This document shows positions 1 through 10,179 of a DNA stretch of 64,000 bases, piece after piece. The stretch is from Megascapheus bottae. Taxonomy: Eukaryota > Chordata > Mammalia > Rodentia > Geomyidae. The notes beneath the pieces were generated by a model. It saw only the letters and a list, made by a program, of their open reading frames with translations. It had not been told where the DNA came from and searched no databases. The position numbers and the translations under genes are program-made. The stretch's first letter is position 1, and each line of letters opens with the position of its first letter. The DNA lies in the NCBI GenBank assembly GCA_024803745.1, contig JANJXV010000262.1:620001-684000 (forward strand). The letters are read 5' to 3'.

Positions 1-347
1 CCATGGCTTCCAGTCTCCATGGACACAATGACATCAAGGTGATGCCAACTTCCCCATCTCTATATACTTCTAACTATGGGAAGGGAGCTGAGGTTCTCTT
101 CTGTGACTCCATCCGCTAAGAGGCTCATGCAGATTTCTATCCTTTGCTCATCATGGTGACTCTTTGGTTAACAAGTCACTGCTGGGCTTCCAGTTCACCA
201 CATATAGAACCCATACTCCAACACTTTTCGTAGAAGGACTGATGACTTTTAAATATTCTCTAGTTTTAAATTTCTAGTTCCTTCTCTCTTTCATTTATAT
301 ATTTCCCTTCCTCACATACTTCCCTTTTTTACCTTCCTTCTTTCATT
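1..347. other. Unassigned non-coding sequence
   Basis: No gene, RNA or repeat family is recognised here. The stretch is AT-rich and becomes pyrimidine-rich towards its right end, where a minus-oriented SINE begins. No long open frame or splice structure is visible. Confidence 0.4.
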
Positions 348-558
348 CCTGGCCTTGAACTCAAGATCTGGAGCTTTTTCTTAGCTTTTATTTGCTCAAG
401 GTAGCACTCTAGCTCTTGAGCCACAGCTCTACTTCAATCTTTGTTCTTGCTCTAAACTGGGAGTATGAGTCTCATGCATTTTTCCCTTTGCTGGGTTGGT
501 TTTAAACCACAATACTAAGATCAGGATCCTGAATATGCCTCGGATTACAGGTATTATC
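348..558 (-). repeat. Diverged composite SINE (B1 plus ID type)
   Basis: Read on the plus strand this is the reverse complement of the composite SINE that recurs through the window. It shows the ID-like part first (CTTGAACTCA, then TGCTCAAGGTAGCACTCTAG and GAGCCACAG). The B1-like part follows (AGTCTCATG, then GGATTACAG). It is clearly older than the copies at 9,491 and 23,825. The family name is from memory. Confidence 0.6.
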
Positions 559-1496
559 TAATCAAAACAAATTCCTGATTTCTTTTTTAGACATAATTAG
601 TTCTTTCAGGTGAGCCACCAGCCACTCATGCAAGAGCATTGCAGGATCCCAGCATTCATCTTGTCTCCAGTCTTATTCCATCCATCTCACAATGGTCATC
701 TAAAACACCCTGCTGCATGGTTGAAGTCGCAAGGAACGTTCTCAACGCCATGAGAGGCCCCCTTAAGCTCTGCCTCAGACATGCCCAGCCCCCATCCCAC
801 TTCCACATGAGCATTTGTTTAGGAGAAATTTCCTGAGTACATCATCATCTTTTCCTCACCATTCAAATTTCATCTTTGGAGTCATTTCTCCCAGACAAAG
901 AGGAACATGATCCATGGTTTGATAGCAGCTCCAGCTTCATAGTCCCAGCCACCAACACCCCCCATTACCCTGCCAGACACCTGAATTCAAGAACAATGTT
1001 TTCACTACCCCTGACGCTTATCAAATGATTTAACTTATACAGTGCATTAAAATAATTTTACTAAATGGAATAAACACATGGCATCAAGCTTCAGAATCTT
1101 TGCACCTGAATTTTTAGTGAATCACAGACACACCAGCATTTCTGTAGCCAACAGAAATCTTAGCTTTAAGATTTAAGCATTCCTGGTATCCAAGTTTGGA
1201 TGTGCTAACACTGCCCTTAATGGGGCACTTCAATCACACAATCCCACAACAATCAATGTCATTTGACATTCACTGGTAGGTGGTGCTAGGAAAAAGACTG
1301 ATGTGCCAACTCCATGCTGGCTTGACCTATGCCATCTTCAAGTGGGGCTCCTCTCTCCATGACACCTTTTGTGTACTACCCCAGGAGGACCTTTACCTTG
1401 GGACAAAATTATGAAGACTATCTCTACCAGCAAAGATTCCAGTGAGATGTGCCTACATGGATAAAGCTAAAATCTCACTAAAGTGAGGTTGTTGGC
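559..1496. other. Unassigned non-coding sequence
   Basis: No recognisable gene or repeat. A 65-codon open frame on the plus strand (639-836) has no family features, no splice context and no codon pattern suggesting real coding, so it is not called. Confidence 0.4.
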
Positions 1497-1690
1497 AGTG
1501 CTGGAGCCTGAACTCAGGGCCTGGGCACTAAGCATTTGTACTCAAGAATAGCCCTTTACCACTGGAGCACAAACTCCATTCTCAGCTCTTTTTATTTTTG
1601 GTAGTAAGAATCTATCAGTCTTTCCTGTTCTAGGTGATTTGGAACTTCCATACTCATATCTCAGCCTCGTGACCAGCCTGGATTAAAAGT
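1497..1690 (-). repeat. Degenerate composite SINE
   Basis: Weak but ordered similarity to the composite SINE in reverse orientation: CTGAACTCAGGGCCTGGGCA, a degraded ID-like middle, then TCATATCTCAGCCTC near the end. It is one of the most diverged copies in the window. Confidence 0.5.
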
Positions 1691-2097
1691 GTGGATCAGC
1701 CATGCACCACACCTGAGGACTTCAGCCAGCACATTTTTTCCCAAAAATTGGAAGAGGAAGATGAGGGAGGGTTGGGCTCATCCTGCCCTGCATATGAAGG
1801 AGAGCATCAGCGCCTGAACTTCATTCCCTGTTGTAGGCTGCTGGAGGAAAAGGAAGCAAATAGGCACAGGCTGGCAGCAGATACCACAGAACAACTTGTG
1901 ACCAAGACTCCCAGAGCAGACCTCAGAATCGATGACAGAGTTGGATCTACGCAGTAACAGAGGCAGTGGTGACACCTGAAACTGCGCGTTTGAGCCTTTG
2001 CTGCTAGTAAACAGGGCCACCTATGTCTCAATGAGAAAGGTGAGATTTTGGTGGAGAAGGTGAGATTAAACATTATGTATCATGCAAGAAGACAGAC
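1691..2097. other. Unassigned sequence next to L1
   Basis: Open frames exist on both strands (1,691-1,957 plus, and two overlapping minus frames), but none resembles a known family and they overlap one another. I see no supportable gene. Confidence 0.35.
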
Positions 2098-2978
2098 TAT
2101 AAGGGGTCTTTTATTATTCCAAGTGAAATTTTGGATTTCCTCTTCTGTTTCTTTAAAGAATGACATTCTGATCTTGATGAATATTGCACTGAATTTGTAG
2201 ATAGTCCTTATCAAGATTGCCATTTTTACAATATTACTTCTTCCAAACCAGGAGCATAGGTTTTTGCATTTCCTCAGTTCTGCGTTAATTTCCTTCTCCA
2301 GGGTTTATAGTTCCATCAAAAAGGTGCTTTACATTCTAAGTTAATTCCTAGGTATTTTATTTTCTTTGATAGCAAAATGAGTTGCTATCCTGATTCTTGC
2401 CTCATTCCTCTCATTTGTTGGCATATAGGAATGCAGTTGACATTGAGGGTTAATTTTATACCCTGCTACCTTACCAAAGTTTTATATCAGCTCAAGCAGC
2501 TTTGGAGTAGAGTATATAGGGTTCTTTAAATACAGAATCATGTCATCTGTAAGGAGAGAAAGTTTCAGTTCCTCTTTCCCTTTTCCTCCTCACTCCAGTT
2601 AGAATGGCCAAGATCCAGAAATCTAATAACGTATGCTGGAGGTGATGTGGCCAGGAGGGATCACTACTACACTGCTGGTGGGATTGCAAACTCCTTCAAC
2701 CACTATGGAAAGCACTATGGCAGTATCCCAAAAAGACTAAACATAGAGCTCCCCTGTGATCCAGCAATTTCACTACTTGCCAATCGTCCAGATAGGACAT
2801 ACTAAATTCACTAGAACAATAACATTTATCACAGCACTATTTACTATGGCAAAGGTATGGAACCAACCCAGATGCCCGTCAGTTGATGAGTAGATCAAAT
2901 ATGGTATTTTTACACAATGGAATTCTGTGCTTCTGTCAGAAAGAATGACATAGACGAATTTGTAAAGAAATAGAAAGA
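2098..2978 (+). mobile_element. LINE-1 fragment with inverted 5' part
   Basis: Two pieces of the same L1 ORF2 lie in opposite orientation. Positions 2,098 to about 2,580 match, on the minus strand, the reverse-transcriptase region of the L1 at 21,716-22,210. Positions of about 2,588-2,978 match, on the plus strand, the C-terminal ORF2 region (counterpart of about 20,930 down to 20,520). The second piece includes the tract encoding the Cys-rich end and the AAGGTATGGAACCAACCCAG segment. About 0.8 kb of ORF2 is missing between the two pieces. This is the form expected from twin priming: a 5' part inverted relative to the 3' part. Both pieces have accumulated many changes, so the insertion is old. 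The 3'UTR and tail are not recognisable before the simple repeat that follows. Confidence 0.75.
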
Positions 2979-3056
2979 CTGTAAAGTTTAGAAATTAGTT
3001 TCTGTCTCCTTCTCTCTCTCCTTCTCTATCTCTGTAAAATTTAGAAGTTCCCGTTT

Positions 3057-3112
3057 CTCTCTCTTTTCTCTCTTTCTCTCTCTCTTTCTGTGTCTGTCTG
3101 TCTGTCTCTCTG

Positions 3113-3191
<79 letters not shown>
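3057..3191. repeat. (TC)n / (TCTG)n microsatellite
   Basis: A pyrimidine-only tract moves from mixed CTTT and CTGT units into a pure TC run of about 60 bases. On the minus strand it gives the arginine/glutamate-rich translation seen around 2,995-3,288, which is therefore not a gene. Confidence 0.95.
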
Positions 3192-3192
<1 letters not shown>

Positions 3193-3362
3193 ATCCTTAG
3201 GCTTGAACTCAGGGCCTGAGCTACTTTTGCTCAAGGTTAGCACTCTACCATTTGAACCACAGTGCTGCTTCTGGCTTGCTCTTTTCACGTAGTATTGAGG
3301 AATCTAACCCAGGCCTTCATCCTTGATAGGTTAGCACTCTACCACTAAGCCACACAGTCAGC
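3192..3362 (-). repeat. ID-type dimeric SINE
   Basis: Reverse-oriented ID dimer. GGCTTGAACTCAGGGCCTGA and GCTCAAGGTTAGCACTCTAC form the first unit. The second includes GAGGAATCTAACCCAGGCC and a second GTTAGCACTCTACCACTAAG. The TC microsatellite abuts it. Confidence 0.75.
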
Positions 3363-3619
3363 TTTTAGAGGTTTCTGACAAAGGTTTTCCTACATGCTAT
3401 TATTTCTTCTGTGAGTGCTCTTAATGCTTGCTGAAGGTTGACTTTGTTTAGAAGACTTACCCTAATGCTCCCATATACAGAGATTCTATATATAGCTAAA
3501 TGTTTTTCATTACTCAGAATTTCTCTATTGTGTATGTTCTGAAATGTACTGAAGACTGACTTCTGATTAAAAGTCATTGCACATTTGTTCTATTCATTAG
3601 TTTTCTTTTATTCTATGGG

Positions 3620-5581
3620 AATCAGGTTTGTGATGAACACAGAAGTATGCCTTCCAGGTCAAACACTTTCCACATTTGTAATATTCATAAGGTTTTTCTC
3701 TCCTATGTGCATTTTATACTTAGTCATGCGTTCATGATGTATTTTTCATATTCTTATATTCATACGATTTTTATCCTGGGTCTGTGTGGTATCATGCAAA
3801 CTCAACTATGAGTTCTTCAAAAAAATTTCCCTTTCATTTTATTCATAGGATTCTATCCTGTGGGTGTTTAGTGATAAATCTTGACTTGTGCCTTCTGGGG
3901 AAAAGACTGAACATTTGCTACATTCATTAAGGGTTTTATCTTGTGTTGGTTCTGTGACACAAGCTGAGTTTTCTTCCACAGACTAAAAAGTCTTTCCTAT
4001 TTATTACATTGCTAAGGCTTCTCATATGTGTGAACTCTCTTACGCTTCCTGAAGGGTGAATACTGCACGAAAGACTTTCAACTTTGGTGATATTCCTAAG
4101 GTTTCTAATATGTGTGAATTCTGTTATGCCTCCTGTAATGTGACTTCCATCTGAAGGTCTTACCACATTTGATGCACTCGTACAGTTTCTCTCCTGTGTG
4201 TGTTCTCTGATGCAATCTGAGGGAAGACTTCCATTTGAAAGACATTCCACATCGGTTACATTCATAAGGTTTTTCTCCTGTTTGAATTGTCTTATGCATG
4301 TTGAGGTTTGGCTTCTGTGTGAAGGACTTTCCACATATGTTACACACATAAGGTGTTTCTCCTGAGTATATTCTCTGATGAACATGGAGTTTTACCTTCC
4401 ATTTGAAAGACTTTCCGCATTCACTACATGCATTAGTTTTCTCTCCTGTGTGTGTTCTATTATGCCCATCAAGATATGACTTCCACTATAAGGTCTTTCC
4501 ACATTTGTTGCACACATCAGGTTTCTCTCCTGTGTGTGTTCTTTGATGCAATTTGAGGGAAGATTTCTGTCTGAAAGACTTTACACATTGGTTACATTCA
4601 TAAGGTTTCAGTCCTGTGTGTATTCTCTGATGAACACGAAGTTTTCCCTTCCCTTGTAAAGACTTTCCACATTCATTACACTTATAAGATTTCTCTCCTG
4701 TGTGTGTTATTTGATGAACCCGAAGGTGTATCTTCTGGGTGAAAGACTTTTCACATTTGTTACATTCATAAGGTTTCTCTTCTGTGTGTCTTCTCTGGTG
4801 CAAAGTGAGGTATGATTTCAGTCTAAAAGTCTTCCCACATTTATCCCATTCATAAGATTTCTCTTCTGTGTGAGATCTCTGATGTGTGCTGAGAGCTGAA
4901 TTCTGGGCAGAAATTTTATTACGTTCCTCATATTCATAAGGTTTGTCTTCTCTTGGAGATCGAGGTTGGAGCGTCAGGTCTGACTTCTCAGAAATTAATT
5001 TTCACACTTGATGTATGCATCACATATCTCAGGATACTTGCTCTGAGGTATTGTAAGGCGTATTTCATTACTGAAAGATTTCTCACATTCACTACATGTA
5101 TGAGGAGTCTCTCCTGTGTACATTTTCGGATGTGTAGTGATGGTCGGTGTTAAGTACAATAGTTTTCATCACACAGTACATTTAGCAGTTTTCCTCCCTC
5201 CCTGAAGAATTTCTTGGGCAGGGAGAACAGAATTATGATACTGCAGATCATTTGGACTGTCACAATCATGAATAAAATGCTCTGAATATCCGATGGATTT
5301 TTTAAGAACAGGAGACATACGAGATCTATATGCAGCATGCATCTCATCAGGCTTAGGAGACAGAAGCATGTTCTGACACTTAATGAACTCCTCAGTCCTC
5401 ACCCCTAAGTTGTTACCGTTATTACTAATCAGCTCTGGATTATGTGTAGAGCTCAAATTTAAAGTTGTTGCAAATCTCACGTTTTCCTCCACTTCGATAC
5501 TACTTGCAACTGCTACTACACAAAGACATTCATGTGGACTTTCCTGGCAGGTCTTGAACACATTTTCCATTAGCTGGACAT
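3620..5581 (-). pseudogene. C2H2 zinc-finger exon of a KRAB-ZNF gene, disrupted
   Basis: This is the last exon of a KRAB zinc-finger gene. KRAB-ZNF proteins bind DNA through tandem C2H2 fingers and recruit TRIM28/KAP1 to silence chromatin. The acceptor TTTTAG ends at 5,582 and the exon opens in the phase supplied by the 90-bp exon, reading DVQLMENVFKTCQES. A spacer runs to a double stop at about 5,171. Finger-like sequence then continues in other frames. About a dozen fingers are traceable between 5,100 and 4,105, several intact (for example YECNKCEKSFTQKIHLRVHQ at about 4,770) with TGEKP-type linkers. Breaks include a TGATGA at about 5,171, a one-base frameshift near 5,000, TAG at 4,488-4,486 inside a finger, TAG at 4,107-4,105 in a linker, lost Cys or His in several fingers, and heavily decayed fingers at 4,100-3,620. 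The 5' fingers are worse than the middle ones. Confidence 0.88.
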
Positions 5582-5789
5582 CTAAAATGAGCCATAGAAA
5601 AAAAGACACAAACATACATGAGATACAAATATTCCTTACTGTAAAGGTAATGACTTTACTTTCCCATCCTAAGTGATAGATATTTTAAAATATAAAAGTG
5701 GAAATTGATTTGTGAGAAATATATGCTTTTCTCCCTAACATATTAAGAAAATGATATTTTACAATGACCAATAATGTTTTTCTGTGTTT

Positions 5790-6107
5790 TAGTTCTCTTT
5801 TTTTTGTATTTATTTAATTGTAATTAGTAAAAGGGTTACATGATATTGGCCAGATAGAAGGTGCATTAATTCACATACATTGATACCCTTTCACATGTCT
5901 TTGTACCCGTATCCCTTCCCCCCCACACCCCCCACCCGTCTTGATTTTCCCCCCTTCCCTATCAAATTTCAAATATCCAAATACAAATAAATTCAATAAA
6001 TCAGATGACAAAGTGAGATACTATACCAATATGAGATAACCAAGGGACAGCAAAGGATTGCTCCAGTGGCGCAATCGGTTAGAGCGCGATACTTATATAA
6101 TAGTTCT
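5790..6107 (-). mobile_element. Short L1 3'UTR insertion with tRNA half and candidate TSD
   Basis: From 5,797 a T-rich run leads into the reverse complement of the same L1 3'UTR seen at 20,031-20,275. It contains the C-rich plus-strand tract at about 5,918-5,955 (the G-rich tract of L1 3'UTRs). The L1 part stops at about 6,059, and a tRNA-Ile 5' half follows directly (6,060-6,097). TAGTTCT occurs on both sides (5,790-5,796 and 6,101-6,107), a plausible 7-bp target-site duplication that encloses L1 and tRNA together. The duplication is short, so a single insertion event is likely but not proven. Confidence 0.75.
6060..6097 (+). pseudogene. tRNA-Ile(UAU) 5'-half retro-fragment
   Basis: The 38 bases start exactly at the mature tRNA 5' end (GCTCCAGTGGCGCAATCGG) and run through the D arm and the 5' side of the anticodon arm, ending with ACTTATA at the anticodon loop. 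Against my memory of mammalian tRNA-Ile(UAU) I count two substitutions. The 3' half, T arm and acceptor partner strand are absent, so it cannot be a functional tRNA gene. It sits in the orientation opposite to the adjoining L1. Confidence 0.75.
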
Positions 6108-6330
6108 GTTTTTATATCACAGGAAATATTTATTGAAATTACCCATCTATGTATTGCTACAGTTTTAAGCTGAGTACTACCTATAATATACCTGCAGCTG
6201 TTTTTTTTCAAATACTGCTTTGTTTATACATTGAGGTATAGCTGCCTTTCTTTTATTTTTGAGAAATAATCTAAATACTGTGCTGTTTTGCATCTTTTTA
6301 AAACTTTCTTTTCTTTTCTTTTCTTTTTTT

Positions 6331-6475
6331 TGTAGTTCATAGGCCTCGGCCCTGTCCCTGAACACTTCAGCAGAAGACTATAACCCCTATCCTTGAGCTA
6401 CAGCCCCACTTCCTCTTTTCAAGAGTTAACTACAGATAAGAGTCTCAGGCCCTGAGTAGCAGATAGGATTACCTT
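6331..6475 (-). repeat. Composite SINE, partial
   Basis: Reverse-oriented composite SINE with CCTCGGCCCTGTCCCTGA, TTGAGCTACAGCCCCACTTC and GATAAGAGTCTCAGG. It ends at GATAGGATTACC, short of the usual B1 start. Confidence 0.65.
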
Positions 6476-6820
6476 ACCCAGTTTCAATGCTGTTTGCTTA
6501 TTAACCATTAAGTGAGGAACACGAATTTTTCTAGATTCAGCGGCCACAAGTTTGGTGTATATGACTGTTGGCTTTGATCCAAGCAAGAACGATTCTTGAG
6601 AGTAAGGACTTACACCTATATCCCTTCAGTTACAACTTCTCACTAAAGTCTCAATTTAGGTATTTGTGGGAATTTTGAAATTTATTTCTTTCCATTTGAA
6701 GTCTTATAAAAATTCCTTTTCTAACACTCCTGTCCCTTAGAACCATGGAAGACCAGAAAATCCCCAGCTCATTGTCTAGTTAATTTTCTTATGTTGATTG
6801 AAACTTTGTTGTTTTTTTTC

Positions 6821-6995
6821 CCTTCCATTCCTGGGTTTGAACTTAGGACCTAACCACTGTCCTTGGGTTTTCTCAAGACTAGAACCATACCAATGAAGTC
6901 ATTACTTCTGGCTTTTTCTATGTATGTGGTAATAAGCAATCAAACCTGTGTCTTTGTGCATGCTAGGCAAGCACTCTACCACTAGGCTCAATTTC
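6821..6995 (-). repeat. ID-type dimeric SINE
   Basis: Reverse-oriented dimer: GGGTTTGAACTTAGGACCTA, GGGTTTTCTCAAGACTAGAA, then the second unit with TGCATGCTAGGCAAGCACTC. It starts after a T run, consistent with its A-rich tail. Confidence 0.75.
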
Positions 6996-7134
6996 TGGTG
7001 GAAAGGTCTGGTTCTGAATACCAGTCTCTTCCTACCAGCAAAAAGATATTATCCTTATCAGAGAATAATGCCCTGACTTATTCCTTGTTTACTCAATCAT
7101 TTATAGTCTTAGTTTTAAAGAAATGAAATATCAT

Positions 7135-7178
<44 letters not shown>

Positions 7179-7242
7179 TCCTTCCTACCCTCTTTCTACC
7201 CTCTTTCTTCTTTCTTTCTTTCTTTTTCTTTCTTTCTTTCTT

Positions 7243-7312
<70 letters not shown>
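7135..7312. repeat. (TTTC)n microsatellite
   Basis: About 178 bp of TTTC/CTTT tetranucleotide repeat interrupted by CCTTCCTACC, ACCCTC and a short TC run. It abuts the 3' end of the minus-oriented SINE at 7,313, so it probably grew from that SINE's tail. The open frame across it (LSFFLSFF repeats) is an artefact. Confidence 0.95.
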
Positions 7313-7548
7313 GTTTTGCAGTCATGGGACTTGAATTCTAGACCTGGCTGTTCTTCCTGAGCTCTTCAACTCAAGGCTACTGCCCTATGTCTTTAGACTC
7401 AACCCCACTTCCCATTTTCTATTGGTTCATTGGAGAGAAAAGTCTAAGGTGTTTTTGTGATAGGTCAGTCTTTGAACCTTGATCCTCAGATCTCAGCCTC
7501 CTAAGTAGCTAGGATTACAGGCATGAGCCACGGGCTCATGGCTTTCCC
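7313..7548 (-). repeat. Composite SINE (B1 plus ID type), near full length
   Basis: Reverse-oriented copy containing GGGACTTGAATTCTAGACCT, CTGAGCTCTTCAACTCAAGG, TTGATCCTCAGATCTCAGCC and AGCTAGGATTACAGGCATGA. The middle is well preserved. Confidence 0.8.
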
Positions 7549-7646
7549 ATTTTATTTTGTTTCACAGTGATTTCTACAGAGAAATCTAACTTTAACTCTA
7601 CTGCCACATAGAATTCATCATATCACCCTATGATTCTTGGTGCCGG

Positions 7647-7790
7647 GGGTTTGGGCTAGCATGCACAAAGACCTGGTTCAGTTCCTTGGTACTACATACA
7701 AAGAAAAAGCCAGAAGTGGTGCTATGACTCAAGAAGTAGAGAGCTAGCCTTGAGAAAACCCAAGGACCAAGCATAGGATTGGGACAATGA
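7647..7790 (+). repeat. ID-type dimeric SINE, partial
   Basis: Plus-oriented: GGGCTAGCATGCACAAAGAC, GGTTCAGTTCCTTGGTACTA, AGCCAGAAGTGGTGCTATGA and a second AGAGAGCTAGCCTTGAG. The usual internal GTGGTAGAGTGC of the first unit is missing. Confidence 0.65.
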
Positions 7791-7936
7791 AATGATTCTT
7801 GATTCATTCACAAAGAATTCCATAGGTTCCACACAGGATTTAGGGTAACTAATAATATTATTGCTCAGTACATCACAACATGAACTAACCAATGGGGCTC
7901 AGGCTCCAACATCAATATGAAGATGAATTCACCCAC

Positions 7937-8026
7937 CTGTGATATTCTTGTCAGAGGAATTTCCTATCCAGAGTTCTGCACAGTGGTCTAGCTTGCCAAT
8001 TAATACAGGTTTGGGAACACAGGGCC
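7937..8026 (-). pseudogene. KRAB-b exon of the KRAB-ZNF gene
   Basis: A 90-bp exon. The acceptor TTTACAG ends at 8,027 and the donor GTGGGT starts at 7,936. Joined to the upstream exon in phase 1 it reads GPCVPKPVLIGKLDHCAEL and then WIGNSSDKNIT. This corresponds to the KRAB b-type box (family pattern KPELIFKLEQGxEPW). The expected E and F of that pattern are changed (VLIGKL), which may weaken the box. It ends in phase 1, and the first two bases of the zinc-finger exon complete an Asp codon. Splice signals and frame are intact, so decay of the locus is confined mainly to the finger exon. The exon is too short to appear as a stand-alone open frame. Confidence 0.82.
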
Positions 8027-8159
8027 CTGTAAATTAGAAACAGTAGAGAATTATTGCTTATGCTGTGTCATCATTTCTTTAAGTTCGCAGACATTCTACT
8101 CACAAGTTACCTATTAAATCTTTTTTCTCATTTCTCACTGGCTCCATGGTTGACTTTTC

Positions 8160-8455
8160 CCCAGCTCTGGATCCATTTTGTATGGCATAAACTTAGCTGT
8201 CTTGCTCAAGGCTAGAAAAATACCAGTTTGAGTCCCAGCTCCACTTACATGCATAGGTCTTCATGCATGCTAGGCAAGCACTCAACCACAAAGTCAAACT
8301 CTTGACACTCCACTAACATTTTTGAGGGGTTACTTGGAGTTACAGAGTTTCATGGCAATTTTTATGCCATTGCTGGCTTCAAATTAGAATTCTTAGATTT
8401 CTTCCTCCTGAATATTTTAAGATTACAGGCATGAAACATTGCACCTAGTGCCAGG
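8160..8455 (-). repeat. ID dimer followed by B1-like fragment
   Basis: Reverse-oriented ID unit at 8,160-8,305 (TTGCTCAAGGCTAGAAAAAT, then CATGCTAGGCAAGCACTCAA). A degraded B1-like part follows (ATGGCAATTTTTATGCC, then AAGATTACAGGCATGA) at about 8,306-8,455. Confidence 0.6.
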
Positions 8456-8703
8456 TTTCCATTATAAACTCACTGTTTAGTGATTTGTAGATCCTATTTC
8501 CAATAATGATATATATTCTATTCTGGATGGTTTATCCACTTACAATTACTGTGTAAGTTTGGAATGTCGTCTCCATTAGAGGAAACATAATTTAGAACTG
8601 TTGTCAAAGTATCCTGAAGGTATCCTGAAGAATGAGTACAAAATTACCTTAGGTTTTCTTTAGAAAGTAATGATACTTCTCAGGGCCTGGAATCTTTCAT
8701 TTA

Positions 8704-8943
<240 letters not shown>

Positions 8944-9035
8944 TTAGCACTGAGTTATAAACACACCATGTCTGGAATTTTATTCTTTTTTTGTTGGAAT
9001 TGTATTCCTTTACTTAAATGTTTAGACTTACATGA

Positions 9036-9285
9036 AATATTGACCTGAAAAGCTTAGGGATGGTGCCTAGGCCCAGAGTTCAAGTCCCAAGACCCACAAA
9101 AAAATAAAAAGGCAAGCCAGGTGTTGGTGGCTCACGCCTGTCATCCTAGCTACTCAGGAGACTGAGATCTGAGGACCATGGTTCAAAGCCAGCCTAGCAC
9201 AAAATTCCATGAGACTCCTTTCCAATTACCCACCATAAAATGTTTAATGGCTTGTGGCATATCGTGGTAGAGCAATTGTGGTATC
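9036..9285 (+). repeat. Two adjoining SINE pieces
   Basis: Positions 9,036-9,105 are the 3' half of an ID-like unit ending in an A-rich tail (GTTCAAGTCCCAAGACCCAC). From 9,106 a B1-type start follows (GCCAGGTGTTGGTGGCTCAC, CATCCTAGCTACTCAGGAGA, GTTCAAAGCCAGCCTAGCAC). This looks like one SINE ending where another begins. Confidence 0.75.
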
Positions 9286-9490
9286 GACAAAAATAAGTCG
9301 GGGGAGTAGATTTAGGTTATAAATGGAATTATTCCATTGAAAAGGAACTACATTATATGATGACATATGCTGGTACTGTGAGAATATTGCAAAATCTTAG
9401 GGTATCAATTAATAATACTGTGAAGTACACCCAGAATGTTAATGTTCTATGTCTGGCATAATAATCACTTGGGGAAGAAACTTTTTTTTC

Positions 9491-9733
9491 TTTTTTTTGG
9501 CTGGGTGATTTGTAAGGCTTGAACTCTGGGCCTGGGCACTGTCCTGAGCTCTTCAACTCAAGGCTATCACCCTACCTATGAAGCCACAGTGCCATTTCCC
9601 ATATTCTAGTGGTTAACTGTAGATGAGAGTCTCATAGACTTTCTAATGCCCAGGCTGGCTTTGAACCAAATCTTTAGATATCAGCCTGATATCTGAGTAG
9701 CTAGGATTACAGGTAGAAGTCACTGCACCTGGC
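9491..9733 (-). repeat. Composite SINE, near full length
   Basis: Reverse-oriented copy in the canonical order: GGCTTGAACTCTGGGCCTGG, GAGCTCTTCAACTCAAGGCT, GAGAGTCTCATAGACTTTC, GAGTAGCTAGGATTACAGG. It starts after a T run (tail) and ends at CACCTGGC, the B1 start. Confidence 0.85.
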
Positions 9734-9837
9734 AAGAAATTTATTTCTTGCTGTTTTATACTACAAATTTACTGTATGTTTTACTTTTTCAAAAAGTCTG
9801 AGGATGACCTTTGTTCTGTATATAATGAGAAGAGGGG

Positions 9838-9965
9838 TAGGGAGCTGTGAGCAGAAGAACTGAGGGGCAATACTCAGGGTAGGACAATAGCCTTAAACTA
9901 AAGAGCTCACTGCCCAAGGTCCAAGCCCCATGACTTTCTCCACTACCCCACAAAAAAAGGGAAAA
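9838..9965 (+). repeat. ID-like SINE half
   Basis: Plus-oriented: AGGACAATAGCCTTAAACTA, GAGCTCACTGCCCAAGGTCC, CCCCACAAAAAAAGGG tail. It is a partial, diverged copy. Confidence 0.5.
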
Positions 9966-10125
9966 AAATTGGAGATTGGAGAGGATTTTCTAAAAAGAAT
10001 ATATAGAAATAGTAGTTCAAAATGTAGAAAGAAGTTCAATATTAACAGTCATGAGAAAAATTAAAATTACAATGAAATCATTACTTTAAATATGTTAATA
10101 TAAATATAATTTTAAACAAAAAGAT

Positions 10126-10170
10126 CCACATACACACACACAAACACACACACATACACACATACAAAAA
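10126..10170. repeat. Impure (CA)n microsatellite
   Basis: About 45 bp of CACA runs with ATA and AAA interruptions. Confidence 0.85.
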
Positions 10171-10179
10171 AACAACTTT

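Noticed and set aside
2995..3288. Minus-strand Arg/Glu-repeat protein
   Set aside because: Translation of a (TC)n microsatellite.
3936..4385. 149-residue minus-strand open frame with regular Glu/His repeats
   Set aside because: Alternate frame of the zinc-finger array; the C2H2 pattern lies in the neighbouring frame.
6060..6100. Functional tRNA gene
   Set aside because: Only the 5' half is present; the anticodon 3' side, T arm and acceptor 3' strand are absent downstream.
7123..7341. Plus-strand Phe/Leu/Ser-repeat protein
   Set aside because: Translation of a (TTTC)n microsatellite.
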